In this document: piece after piece, positions 1-8,411 of the stretch
Layout of the letters: each line of letters opens with the position of its first letter
Numbering within the stretch: position 1 is the first letter of the stretch
Source of the DNA: Thermoflavifilum sp.
GTDB taxonomy: Bacteria > Bacteroidota > Bacteroidia > Chitinophagales > Chitinophagaceae
Direction of reading: 5' to 3'
NCBI RefSeq assembly: GCF_014961315.1
Contig: NZ_CP063141.1
Span: forward strand, 1,364,001-1,428,000
DNA length: 64,000 bases
The notes under the pieces: model-generated
What the model was told of the DNA's origin: nothing
Databases searched by the model: none
The model's input: the letters and a program-made list of their open reading frames with translations, nothing else
Made by a program: the position numbers and the translations under genes

Positions 1-2077
1 GTTTAAAAAAATGTTTAGGATGGGGGTTTGATGCATGCATCATTAATCCTGGTTCTGCGGGCTCATTCTCAAAAAATATTGAACTGGTAGGACTCATCAA
101 CAATTCCAGGAAAATAATATGCACAGGAGTAAAAATATTGATAATACTCCAGTCGAACAGGATGGGGATGAATACGGTAAGGATAATAGGAATATGAATA
201 GACAGGATATATCGAATAGCTTTTTTGATGTTTTCATAGATTCTTTTTCCATGTGCTATAGCTATGAGGATTTTCTCCAGGTGATCATCTGTAATAATTA
301 GGTCGGCGGTTTCGCGGGCCATATCCGCTCCTTTTTTACCCATAGCGATACCAATATCTGCAGCTTTTAAAGCAGGGCCATCGTTAACTCCGTCACCCGT
401 CATAGCTACAATTTTTCCTGTAGCTTTAATTGCTTCTATCACTTGAAGTTTGGCTTCAGGATCCATTCTGGCAAACAGATTCACTTCCTGAACCATTTGT
501 CGCAGCCGCGTTTCCGACATTTGCATCACTTCATTACCGGTGATGCATATTTCAGCATGCTTCAGGCCGATAGAGGATGCTATGTATTTGGCAGTATCTG
601 TAAAATCGCCCGTGAGTATTTTCACTTCAATACCTGCACCGTAAAATTGGCGGATGACTTCCTGTATATTTTCCCTGGGTGGATCGCTGAGTGCCAGTAG
701 CCCAACAAATGTCCATTGGAAATTGTCCTGTTGTTCCGGGAATGGCTCATCTTTTTCAAGAGAAGCTTTGCATACGCCCAGTACACGCCATCCCTGGGCA
801 GCCATTTCTTGAATTTTTGTATGAATTTCTTTTTGAAGTTCGGTTGGTAGCTTACAAACCTGCATGATGCGTTCAGGAGCACCTTTACCAGCTACAATGT
901 ATGAGGATGGAGCGGTGTACACATGCGTCATCATCGGGGGCTTGCCAGAAAGCGGATATTCGTGGATAAAACGCTCCTGCCATCCGTTTTCAGATGGGAA
1001 TAGCGGAAGAGCCGCTTCGTGTATGGCTTTTTCCATGCTATCATAAGGACTGGATTCGCTGGCCAGAAAAGCATAATACAATACTTCTTTACCCCGGTGA
1101 AAGTTGTTTGAATGGAGTATTTCGTGAGTAGCGGGTACATATAGAGCTACTACCTTCATTCGATTTTCGGTGATGGTTCCTGTCTTGTCCAGGCAAATCG
1201 TGTTCACCTTTCCCAGGCTTTCCATGGTCTGGGGACGTTTGGCGATGATGCCGATTTTCCCCATCCGATAAGCACCCAGCGCCATAAATGAGGAAAGGGT
1301 TACGGGTATTTCTTCGGGAATGATTGACATGGCCAGCACCAGGCTATAAAGCAAACTTTCGATTGGATTGGCTGTTTTTGTGTAATTGATTACAAAAACC
1401 AGCATAAAAATTACAATGCCCGCTGTGGCCAATTTTCGGGTAAAATCACTTACCTGTTGTTGCAGTGTGCTTTTGGTTTCCTCTGTTTCGTAGATCATTT
1501 TTCCCAGCCGGTTCAATCGGGTATGATTGCCAGTAGCTGTTACGCGTGCAGTACAGTACCCCCTTGTGATCAAAGTGCCCTGAAATAGGGACTGATTTAC
1601 CTTTTTCTCAACGGGCATGGATTCTCCGCTTAATACAGATTCATTGACCTCCAAATCATTGGCCTGTAAAATAAGGGCATCGGCTGGTACTCGATTTCCT
1701 TCTTCCAGCACAAGCAAATCTCCTGGTACAAGATCAATGGTAGGAATCATTTTTTCACGACCGTTGCGTATCACTTTAACACCAGGATCATTCAGCTGGC
1801 GTAGAGATTTGATGGCTTTTCGGCTTCTGGTTTCTTGGAAATATGAAATACCCGAAACTAAAAGTATAGCGATAAGCATCGTGTATGCCTCCACATATTC
1901 CTGTAACAGAAAGTAGATTAAACAGGCTACCATTAGAAGCAAAAACATGGGCTCTCGTACAATTCCCCAGACCATGCGTAAGCTTTCAGGGATGTGGCTG
2001 TGCGAAAATTCATTTTTGCCAAATGTCTTCAATAATGCTTTAGCCTCGGCATCAGTTAAGCCATTTTCGGAAGCCAT
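1..2077 (-). CDS. P-type cation-transporting ATPase (3' end outside window)
   Basis: Inner-membrane P-type ATPase of the calcium/general cation group, which pumps a cation using ATP. About 692 codons are visible and the frame is still open at base 1. Seen in order: N-terminal cation-ATPase domain, a membrane pair near residues 43-80, the actuator loop with SGES (about 150-153), the membrane motif IPEEIP (253-258), the phosphorylation motif DKTGT with Asp297, the hinge GDGVNDGPA (about 570), then further membrane helices with ELLMSPTSSIFFENEP. That last helix resembles poorly characterised SPCA-like bacterial ATPases rather than heavy-metal CPx pumps; no CPC motif or metal-binding N-terminal domain is present. 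ATG at 2077 was chosen because an in-frame stop lies five codons upstream. The gene is visibly more AT-rich than its neighbours. The ion cannot be read from sequence. Confidence 0.9.
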   Translation of the reverse strand, partial: MASENGLTDAEAKALLKTFGKNEFSHSHIPESLRMVWGIVREPMFLLLMVACLIYFLLQEYVEAYTMLIAILLVSGISYFQETRSRKAIKSLRQLNDPGVKVIRNGREKMIPTIDLVPGDLLVLEEGNRVPADALILQANDLEVNESVLSGESMPVEKKVNQSLFQGTLITRGYCTARVTATGNHTRLNRLGKMIYETEETKSTLQQQVSDFTRKLATAGIVIFMLVFVINYTKTANPIESLLYSLVLAMSIIPEEIPVTLSSFMALGAYRMGKIGIIAKRPQTMESLGKVNTICLDKTGTITENRMKVVALYVPATHEILHSNNFHRGKEVLYYAFLASESSPYDSMEKAIHEAALPLFPSENGWQERFIHEYPLSGKPPMMTHVYTAPSSYIVAGKGAPERIMQVCKLPTELQKEIHTKIQEMAAQGWRVLGVCKASLEKDEPFPEQQDNFQWTFVGLLALSDPPRENIQEVIRQFYGAGIEVKILTGDFTDTAKYIASSIGLKHAEICITGNEVMQMSETRLRQMVQEVNLFARMDPEAKLQVIEAIKATGKIVAMTGDGVNDGPALKAADIGIAMGKKGADMARETADLIITDDHLEKILIAIAHGKRIYENIKKAIRYILSIHIPIILTVFIPILFDWSIINIFTPVHIIFLELLMSPTSSIFFENEPAEPGLMMHASNPHPKHFFK

Positions 2078-2181
2078 GCGAATAAGGATTTATGTTTCAT
2101 AGTTAATGAAAAATTATTGTTTAAAAGATGATTTCTGTCATACGAATGAAGATTCATGTAGATAGACATGCTCATCAAACC

Positions 2182-2189
2182 TAAATTTG
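2182..2189 (+). promoter_or_regulatory. -7 promoter element TAAATTTG
   Basis: Exact match to the Bacteroidota -7 consensus TAnnTTTG, 25 bases before the ATG of the sugar kinase. No convincing -33 TTG at the usual spacing. A start site just downstream would overlap the alternative TTG start at 2197, which favours the ATG at 2215. Confidence 0.5.
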
Positions 2190-2214
2190 TCGCTCATTGA
2201 CACAACCGCGCTAT

Positions 2215-3696
2215 ATGCAGACTTACTGGATGGCACTCGATATCGGTACCACATCGGCGAAGATTTGTGGTGTAAGGGATGATGGATGGTTGCTGGGGAG
2301 CCTGCAACAGGCTTATCCGGTGTATGAGCGTCCTGCTGGGGGGAGGGAACAGCGGCCTGAGGAGATTGTTCGTGCGGTGGCTGGATTGATCAGGCAAGCC
2401 ATTGCCCGTTGGGGCCAGCCTGCAGCCATCGGACTGAGTGCAGCCATGCATGGATTACTGGCTGTTGACCGAATCGGGAACCCGTTGAGTCCGTTGTTGA
2501 TCTGGTCGGATCATCGCAGCCTGGAGGTTTATCAGGCGTACAGGGCTGCCTGTGCCGATTCGGTGTATTGGCATTCGGGTATTGTCTTTCATCCTATGTT
2601 GCCCTTATGTAAAATCCTTTACTGGAAGCAGCTTCGACCTCAGTGGCTGGCGCAGGTGCATCAATGGGTATCCATGAAGGAGTATGTGCTGTATCATCTC
2701 ACGGGTACATGGGCTACCGATTATGCGATGGCGGGTGCCACGGGTATGTTTCACCTGCAGCGGTTCGACTGGCATGTGGCTATGCTGGAAAGTCTGGATA
2801 TCGACTTGTCTGCTTTGCCACCTGTTGTTGCACCCACTACGGTGTTTGCAGTACAAGGTGAGCAGGCGTTAGCAAGGGATACAGGTTTGCCGGCGGGTAT
2901 TCCCGTGCTGGTGGGCGCCACTGATGGCTGTCTGGCCGCTGTAGGGTCGGGCCTTGTGGGTACCGCCGATCTCAGCATCACGGTAGCGACGAGTGCAGCC
3001 GTGCGTCGGTGGGCAGCCCATCCTGTGCTGGATGACCGACAGCGCACTTTTTGCTATGCGCTGTCGCCACAAGATTTTGTGATCGGGACGGCTCATAACA
3101 ACGCAGGCGGCATTCTGCCCTGGTTGCGCCGGCTCTTCGGTGATCAGGATCCGGATATCCATACCCTGAATCGCTGGATAGACGAGGTGTTGAATGTGGC
3201 GGCAGGTGCTGAAGGACTGATGTGCCTGCCCTATGTGCAGGGCGAGCGTTCGCCGGTCTGGGATCCGCTGGCCAGCGCCGCCTGGGTAGGTATTCGCGAT
3301 ATCCACCAGTCCAGGCATTTCCAGCGTGCGATGCTGGAAGGTATCGGCTTTACCCTGAATCAGTCTATAGCCTTGATGGAGGAGCTGCTCGGCCCGGCGG
3401 GGCGGTATCTGCTCAGCGGGGGCATCACGCACGCTCCGGCCTGGATGCAGCTGCTGGCCGATATCCTGAACCGCCCCTTGCAGGTGGTCGGAGATATCGA
3501 TGCCTCTTGTGCCGGCGCAATACAACTCATCGCCCGGATGCATGGGTATGAGCACATGCAGATCAGGTCGTCTTCGCAGCAGGCGGAACCAGACATAGTG
3601 TTTCCCCGGTCGGAGCCAGCAGCCCTGTATGCCGACTTACAAAAAAAGTTTAACCGGCTTTATCCCTTGCTCAAACAATGGCAGGAAAGCGAATAA
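2215..3696 (+). CDS. gntK: FGGY-family carbohydrate kinase, probable gluconokinase
   Basis: Cytoplasmic sugar kinase of the FGGY family, 493 residues from this start, the usual length. The N-terminal ATPase fold begins with ALDIGTTSAK. A substrate-lobe pattern (LSAAMHGLLAVD, then LIWSDHRS, then MKEYVLYHLTG) and the second domain's VGATDGCLAAVGSG and LLSGGITHAP are visible. The SAAMHGLL and KEYVLY patterns look more like gluconokinases than xylulokinases or glycerol kinases, so phosphorylation of gluconate to 6-phosphogluconate is the best guess; xylulokinase is the alternative. An in-frame TTG at 2197 would add six residues, but a promoter-like element ends at 2189 and the family motif starts soon after the ATG. 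No pathway partner lies next to it. Confidence 0.8.
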   Translation: MQTYWMALDIGTTSAKICGVRDDGWLLGSLQQAYPVYERPAGGREQRPEEIVRAVAGLIRQAIARWGQPAAIGLSAAMHGLLAVDRIGNPLSPLLIWSDHRSLEVYQAYRAACADSVYWHSGIVFHPMLPLCKILYWKQLRPQWLAQVHQWVSMKEYVLYHLTGTWATDYAMAGATGMFHLQRFDWHVAMLESLDIDLSALPPVVAPTTVFAVQGEQALARDTGLPAGIPVLVGATDGCLAAVGSGLVGTADLSITVATSAAVRRWAAHPVLDDRQRTFCYALSPQDFVIGTAHNNAGGILPWLRRLFGDQDPDIHTLNRWIDEVLNVAAGAEGLMCLPYVQGERSPVWDPLASAAWVGIRDIHQSRHFQRAMLEGIGFTLNQSIALMEELLGPAGRYLLSGGITHAPAWMQLLADILNRPLQVVGDIDASCAGAIQLIARMHGYEHMQIRSSSQQAEPDIVFPRSEPAALYADLQKKFNRLYPLLKQWQESE

Positions 3697-3736
3697 CCCT
3701 TCTGATCGTTTGTTGATTATTCGATAACTTGCAGAT

Positions 3737-4702
3737 ATGCATACCCACCATTCCTCACATGCAGGTCATGCACATGCTCATGCCGACTTGCCTTTGCAGG
3801 GCATGAGCAGGGTGTTGTGGGTGGGTGTAGTACTCAACTGCGCGTATGTGGTGGTGGAACTTGCGGTGGGCTTATGGCTTCAATCGCTTTCCCTGGTGGC
3901 CGATGCCGGGCATAACCTGATGGATGTGCTCGGGGTACTGATCTCTCTACTGGCTTTCCGCCTGCTCAGGTTAAGCCCTAATAACCGTTATACCTATGGC
4001 TATCGCAAAACCACGATCCTGGCCTCTTTGCTCAACGCAGTCATCTTACTGGTGACGGTGGGGGCCATCGGCGTAGAAGCCGTGCGTCGGTTGATTCATC
4101 CACAGCCTATCGTGGGAATCGACGTGGCCATGGTGGCGGGAACAGGTATCGTGGTCAACGGCATCACCGCATGGTTGTTTTACAGGTATCAACGTCATGA
4201 TCTGAATATTCGCGGTGCTTTCTTGCATATGTTTGCCGATGCGCTGGTTTCGGTAGGTGTGGCGATATCCGGATTGTTGATGATGATCTGGCCCTGGTAC
4301 TGGCTGGATCCGATGGTGAGCCTGATCATCGCAGCCGTTATCCTGTACAGCACCTGGGGCTTATTGCGGGAAAGCCTCCGCCTCTCACTCGATGGTGTGC
4401 CTTCCGGGTTAAATATCCAGGATGTGGTTCGGGTATTGCGTGGAGTCAATGGCGTGAAAAGCGTGCATCATGTGCATATCTGGGCGATGAGCACGCTGGA
4501 AAATGCCATCACGGCTCATGTGGTGGTCGATCAGGATCTTTCGCTGGCCGAAACCGATCAGATCCGCAAAGATCTCGAAAGAGCCATGCAGGATATGCAT
4601 ATTCAACACAGTACCTTTGAGATGGAAACGCCCGAACAGGCCTGTGCGCATGGCGATTGTATATCATGGACATTTGAAAAAAATCATGCTTCGCATACAT
4701 AA
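3737..4702 (+). CDS. CDF-family cation efflux transporter (Zn/Cd/Co type)
   Basis: Inner-membrane cation diffusion facilitator exporting zinc-like divalent metals in exchange for protons, 321 residues. The N-terminus is a His-rich metal-binding tail (first 17 residues). Six membrane helices follow. Helix 2 carries DAGHNLMD and helix 5 carries HMFADALVS, the paired HxxxD / HxxxD-like metal sites of the CzcD/ZitB subgroup. The last ~90 residues form the cytoplasmic ferredoxin-like domain (VHHVHIWAM). It starts 40 bases after the kinase stop, and its 3' end overlaps the next small frame by 17 bases. TAACTTG just upstream approximates, but does not match, the -7 element. Confidence 0.92.
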   Translation: MHTHHSSHAGHAHAHADLPLQGMSRVLWVGVVLNCAYVVVELAVGLWLQSLSLVADAGHNLMDVLGVLISLLAFRLLRLSPNNRYTYGYRKTTILASLLNAVILLVTVGAIGVEAVRRLIHPQPIVGIDVAMVAGTGIVVNGITAWLFYRYQRHDLNIRGAFLHMFADALVSVGVAISGLLMMIWPWYWLDPMVSLIIAAVILYSTWGLLRESLRLSLDGVPSGLNIQDVVRVLRGVNGVKSVHHVHIWAMSTLENAITAHVVVDQDLSLAETDQIRKDLERAMQDMHIQHSTFEMETPEQACAHGDCISWTFEKNHASHT

Positions 4703-5189
4703 ACTCGTCCGGCACATGCCTGTCGATGCAATGTTGATGGCCTGCATGCTGGCGCTGGTAGTGTGGCAGAAAATTCGTCAGCAGCCCATTTCCAGGCGTT
4801 CTGCCGGGCAATTTTGCTTTCATCTGCTGGCGGGCTGTGTGTTATGGATGCTGTTTCTCCCTCCTGTGAAGCTGGAGCCGGAACCCCATTTCCCGCCCCT
4901 TGTATGGCGCTTGCTGGCCGTGGGCAGGGAATGGCTGATTGTGGTCTTTCTGGTGCTGATGGGGTATGTGAACCATGCACTGCCGTTGCTGGCCCATGTG
5001 CCACGAAACGCTCTTCCCCGACGTCATGCATCTTCAACGGTTTCCTGGCATCGTCGATTATGCTATGCCTGGTTCAAGTACATCACACGCTTCCTGCATT
5101 TCTTTCCAGCACAGCGTTTTTTGGCTTCCCGGGTAAACATAAGCAACCCCTGTCTCCTGTATTTATCGAATCGCGTACTTCGCAGATAG
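4686..5189 (+). CDS. Unrecognised small membrane protein
   Basis: A 167-codon frame starting inside the last codons of the CDF transporter (17 base overlap). I do not recognise it. The N-terminal half holds three hydrophobic stretches, about residues 16-27, 40-57 and 76-104, separated by short basic loops (KIRQQP, RRSAGQ); the C-terminal third is basic and not hydrophobic. Overlap with the transporter suggests coupled translation and a membrane role, but that is inference. A second open frame (4763-5260, another phase) covers the same DNA, so a frameshift or a non-coding tail cannot be excluded. Confidence 0.4.
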   Translation: MLRIHKLVRHMPVDAMLMACMLALVVWQKIRQQPISRRSAGQFCFHLLAGCVLWMLFLPPVKLEPEPHFPPLVWRLLAVGREWLIVVFLVLMGYVNHALPLLAHVPRNALPRRHASSTVSWHRRLCYAWFKYITRFLHFFPAQRFLASRVNISNPCLLYLSNRVLRR

Positions 5190-5221
5190 CGCTGAGCTTT
5201 TCTGTTCTCTGCTTTCTTTTC

Positions 5222-5243
5222 TTCCGGCAAGTATGCGCCGGAA
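5222..5243. other. Perfect 7 bp inverted repeat before TonB receptor
   Basis: TTCCGGC and GCCGGAA flank an 8-base loop, 51 bases before the receptor start. No T-run follows on +, so it is not a clear intrinsic terminator; it could be a leader hairpin or a weak end for the upstream unit. Confidence 0.4.
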
Positions 5244-5294
5244 TAGGGATTTTCAGCTAAGCATATCTTTAAAACTATTCAAATTTTATGTCAA

Positions 5295-7496
5295 ATGTCC
5301 ATTCGAAAATTATATTGCTGGTGGTTACCAGCTCTCCTGATGGTGGCGGCTTTGTTCACTGAGCCTGCCCATGCCCAGCGGCAGGTATGGCATATCCAGA
5401 TCATCGATTCAGTCACGCGCGCGCCCTTGCCGGGGGCTGTAGTAGCCGATACCGTGCATCAGGAAGCCCGTATTGCCCCACCATCAGGGTGGTTGAGCTG
5501 GCCTCTGCCGCAGCATCAACCCCTTCGGTTGCAAATCTCATGCGTAGGATATCAGACACGCTGGATAGCTGTTCATGCGGCGGAGGACGATACCTTGCGG
5601 ATTACCCTGGCTCCTCTCGCTCAACAGATAGGCGAAGTGATGATCAGTGCCACTCGCATTCCGCAGCCGATTCAGGATATTCCCCTGCATGTGCAACTGG
5701 TGGATGCAGATGATATTGAAGAAGGCACGGCCATGTCGCCCGGAAATATTCGCGAACTGCTGACCGAGCTGTCGGGCACCCAGATCCAGCAAACCTCGGC
5801 CGTTTCAGGATATGCCGGTATTCGATTGCTGGGGCTGGGCACGGAATATACCCAGTTGCTGAAAGACGGCTTCCCGTTGTATGGGGGGCTTTCCGGCTCG
5901 CTGAGCATGCTGCAGATTCCCCCGCTCGACCTTCAACGGGTGGAGGTGATTAAGGGAGCCAGCTCTACCTTGTATGGTGGCGATGCGATTGCGGGCGTCA
6001 TCAACCTGGTATCAAAAGAACCCGGCTTCCGTCCGGTGTGGACAACCGTTTTGAATCAAACCCTGAAAAAAGGAACCGATGCCGGCACCTATTTTTCGAT
6101 GCGGGGGCCACACCTGGGCACCACCATCATGGGTACCTACAGCCGGCAGCAGGCGGTTGATGTGAATGATGACGGATTTTCCGACTTGCCTTTTCTCAGG
6201 CAATTCACCATACAGCCGGGCCTATACTGGTATGGATCGGATAGCAGCAAACTCTGGACGGTATTTCATGTGTTTCACGAAAACCGCGTGGGTGGCGATA
6301 TGCAGGCCATCGCCCACGGTTCCGATAGCCTGCATGCGTTTTTGCAACGCAGCCTGACCTCCCGGGTAGATCAAGAAGCTGCATGTCGGCGAAGGGTTGG
6401 GAATAGCTGGCTCACGGCCAAGCTCAGCTGGGTACATTATCAACGGCAATTGAATGCTTTTAAAGGGAATCAGTTCAGTGTGTATTCCGAAGTGAACGAT
6501 CAAATCAATCTGGGCGCGCACCGATTGATTGCCGGCATGAACTGGCTTGTGGATGATTATCATCCCGAATCATCCGCTGGAGCCCCTCCTGCATATCATT
6601 ATCATACCTGGGGATTGTTTGGACAGGATGACTGGAAATTATCCCGCAGGCTGACGCTGGAGCTCGGACTCCGGCAGGACTGGCATTCCCGGTATGGTGC
6701 TTTTTTTCTTCCCGCTGCAGCGGTATTATGGAATCTTCTGCCGGCGCTGCAGGTGCGGGTGGGCCGCGGAGAAGGATATAAAGTTCCGAGCCTGTTTAAT
6801 GCACAGTCGGAAGAAGTGGGCTATACCCGGATAAGCCCTTTATCCTCCACGATTACGGCTGCCCGGTCGTATAGCTGGAATGCAGACATATTTTATCATC
6901 ATACCTGGAACAACGGACTGGTATGCAGTGTGGACCAGGCCGTATATCGCATGCGGCTGGAGCATGCGCTGATATCCACTCAGGATAGCCTTTCCGGTGC
7001 GCTGAGTTTCACCAGCGCCCCCGCCCCAATCGTGTCTACGGTCAGTGAAACCAATATCCATCTCAGGTTCCGTCGTCTGGAAGGATACTGGGGGTATACC
7101 TGGGTGCATGCCCTGCGGAAATATGATGCTGCGCATCCCCGGCTGCCTTTAACCCCTGCATCCAGATTGGTTTCTACTTATCTGTACGAGGTGCCCGGAG
7201 CGTTCAAATGCGGATTGGAAGCTTTTTATACCGGTCGTCAGTATCTCGATCAGGGCACGCGTACCCGATCGTTCTGGACTTTCGATATCATGGTGGAAAA
7301 AATCATCGGTCCGGTGAATATTTTGCTGAATGTGGAAAACATCACCGATACCCGGCAATCGCGCTGGGGGCCCATCTTTAGTGGATCCGTATCCCATCCG
7401 CAGTTTGCGGAGATTTATGCTCCGTTAGACGGACGGGTAATTAATCTTTCATTGAAATGGAATCTGTTGTCAAGCAGGCAAGATGATGTAGATTAA
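5295..7496 (+). CDS. TonB-dependent outer membrane receptor
   Basis: Outer-membrane active transporter, 733 residues, driven by TonB. It has a signal peptide ending PAHAQ (about residues 1-28), a CarboxypepD_reg-like domain (about 30-105), the plug domain (about 115-240, with VIKGASSTLYGGDAIAGVINL) and a 22-strand barrel to the C-terminus. The size and the plug place it with siderophore/cobalamin/metal receptors (FecA, BtuB, CirA types), not with SusC proteins, which are about 1000 residues. It lies downstream of a metal exporter, suggesting a metal or metal-complex substrate. No Fur box or cobalamin riboswitch was recognised upstream. ATG at 5288 is out of frame. Confidence 0.9.
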   Translation: MSIRKLYCWWLPALLMVAALFTEPAHAQRQVWHIQIIDSVTRAPLPGAVVADTVHQEARIAPPSGWLSWPLPQHQPLRLQISCVGYQTRWIAVHAAEDDTLRITLAPLAQQIGEVMISATRIPQPIQDIPLHVQLVDADDIEEGTAMSPGNIRELLTELSGTQIQQTSAVSGYAGIRLLGLGTEYTQLLKDGFPLYGGLSGSLSMLQIPPLDLQRVEVIKGASSTLYGGDAIAGVINLVSKEPGFRPVWTTVLNQTLKKGTDAGTYFSMRGPHLGTTIMGTYSRQQAVDVNDDGFSDLPFLRQFTIQPGLYWYGSDSSKLWTVFHVFHENRVGGDMQAIAHGSDSLHAFLQRSLTSRVDQEAACRRRVGNSWLTAKLSWVHYQRQLNAFKGNQFSVYSEVNDQINLGAHRLIAGMNWLVDDYHPESSAGAPPAYHYHTWGLFGQDDWKLSRRLTLELGLRQDWHSRYGAFFLPAAAVLWNLLPALQVRVGRGEGYKVPSLFNAQSEEVGYTRISPLSSTITAARSYSWNADIFYHHTWNNGLVCSVDQAVYRMRLEHALISTQDSLSGALSFTSAPAPIVSTVSETNIHLRFRRLEGYWGYTWVHALRKYDAAHPRLPLTPASRLVSTYLYEVPGAFKCGLEAFYTGRQYLDQGTRTRSFWTFDIMVEKIIGPVNILLNVENITDTRQSRWGPIFSGSVSHPQFAEIYAPLDGRVINLSLKWNLLSSRQDDVD

Positions 7497-7506
7497 GTCT
7501 TTTTCA

Positions 7507-7514
7507 TAGTTTTG
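7507..7514 (+). promoter_or_regulatory. -7 promoter element TAGTTTTG before the tRNA-like array
   Basis: Exact TAnnTTTG match 10 bases before the first tRNA-like unit and 905 bases before the intact tRNA-Gly. I see no other such element immediately before the tRNA, so the array and the tRNA may be one transcript. No clear -33 box. Confidence 0.5.
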
Positions 7515-7524
7515 TGGCAGCACA

Positions 7525-8411
7525 GTGGAAGTAGCACAGTTGGTAGTCCCGGCTCAGCCGGGATCCCAGGCTATCGGGCCGTGGGTTCATGAAAGGGGTA
7601 AAAAAGCGGAAGTAGCTCAGATGGTAGTCCCGGCTCAGCCGGGATCCCAGGCTATCGGGCCGTGGGTTCATGAAAGGGGTAAAAAAGCGGAAGTAGCTCA
7701 GATGGTAGTCCCGGCTCAGCCGGGATCCCAGGCTATCGGGCCGTGGGTTCATGAAAGGGGTAAAAAAGCGGAAGTAGCACAGATGGTAGTCCCGGCTCAG
7801 CCGGGATCCCAGGCTATCGGGCCGTGGGTTCATGAAAGGGGTAAAAAAGCGGAAGTAGCACAGATGGTAGTCCCGGCTCAGCCGGGATCCCAGGCTATCG
7901 GGCCGTGGGTTCATGAAAGGGGTAAAAAAGCGGAAGTAGCACAGATGGTAGTCCCGGCTCAGCCGGGATCCCAGGCTATCGGGCCGTGGGTTCATGAAAG
8001 GGGTAAAAAAGCGGAAGTAGCTCAGATGGTAGTCCCGGCTCAGCCGGGATCCCAGGCTATCGGGCCGTGGGTTCATGAAAGGGGTAAAAAAGCGGAAGTA
8101 GCTCAGATGGTAGTCCCGGCTCAGCCGGGATCCCAGGCTATCGGGCCGCGGGTTCATGAAAGGGAAAAAAGCGGAAGTAGCACAGATGGTAGTCCCGGCT
8201 CAGCCGGGATCCCAGGCTATCGGGCCGTGGGTTCATGAAAGGGGTAAAAAAGCGGAAGTAGCTCAGATGGTAGTCCCGGCTCAGCCGGGATCCCAGGCTA
8301 TCGGGCCGTGGGTTCATGAAAGGGGTAAAAAAGCGGAAGTAGCTCAGATGGTAGTCCCGGCTCAGCCGGGATCCCAGGCTATCGGGCCGCGGGTTCATGA
8401 AAGGGAAAAAA
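7525..8411 (+). repeat. Eleven tandem tRNA-Gly-derived units (79-81 bp each)
   Basis: Units start at 7525, 7606, 7687, 7768, 7849, 7930, 8011, 8092, 8171, 8252 and 8333 and abut the intact tRNA-Gly at 8412. Each begins with tRNA positions 1-22 (GCGGAAGTAGCTCAG-TGGTAG) and carries tRNA positions 44-56 (GGGCCG[T/C]GGGTTC). The tRNA anticodon arm is replaced by a 29-base insert containing the hairpin TCCCGGC-TCA-GCCGGGA and a GGATCC site. The 3' half of the T-arm and the acceptor strand are replaced by ATGAAAGGGGTAAAAAA. Units differ only at GCTC/GCAC in the D-arm, at T/C in the T-stem, and in the tail: units 8 and 11 are 79 bp and end GGGAAAAAA. None can form a complete cloverleaf. An 81 bp period is a multiple of three and keeps frames open on both strands, but no coding signal supports a protein. 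Confidence 0.93.

Noticed and set aside
2869..3555. 228-codon minus-strand frame over the sugar kinase
   Set aside because: Shadow of a confidently recognised gene; no family motif.
4763..5260. 165-codon plus-strand frame overlapping the small membrane protein
   Set aside because: Its first half shadows the 4686 frame and the composition is unlike a protein; kept only as a frameshift possibility in the findings.
5190..5294. Cobalamin riboswitch or Fur box before the TonB receptor
   Set aside because: Only a simple 7 bp hairpin is present; no riboswitch core sequence and no Fur-like palindrome could be recognised.
7504..8157. Minus-strand repeat frame (MNPRPDSLGSRLSRDYHL) over the array, and its companion at 8138-8398
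   Set aside because: Same artefact of the repeat period; opposite strand to an apparently transcribed tRNA region.
7525..8238. Long plus-strand open frame of 27-residue repeats (VAQMVVPAQPGSQAIGPWVHE)
   Set aside because: The 81 bp repeat is a multiple of three, which keeps frames open automatically; the DNA is tRNA-derived and the protein has no signal or known domain.
7525..8411. CRISPR array
   Set aside because: There are no unique spacers between repeats, the units are contiguous, and no cas gene is near.
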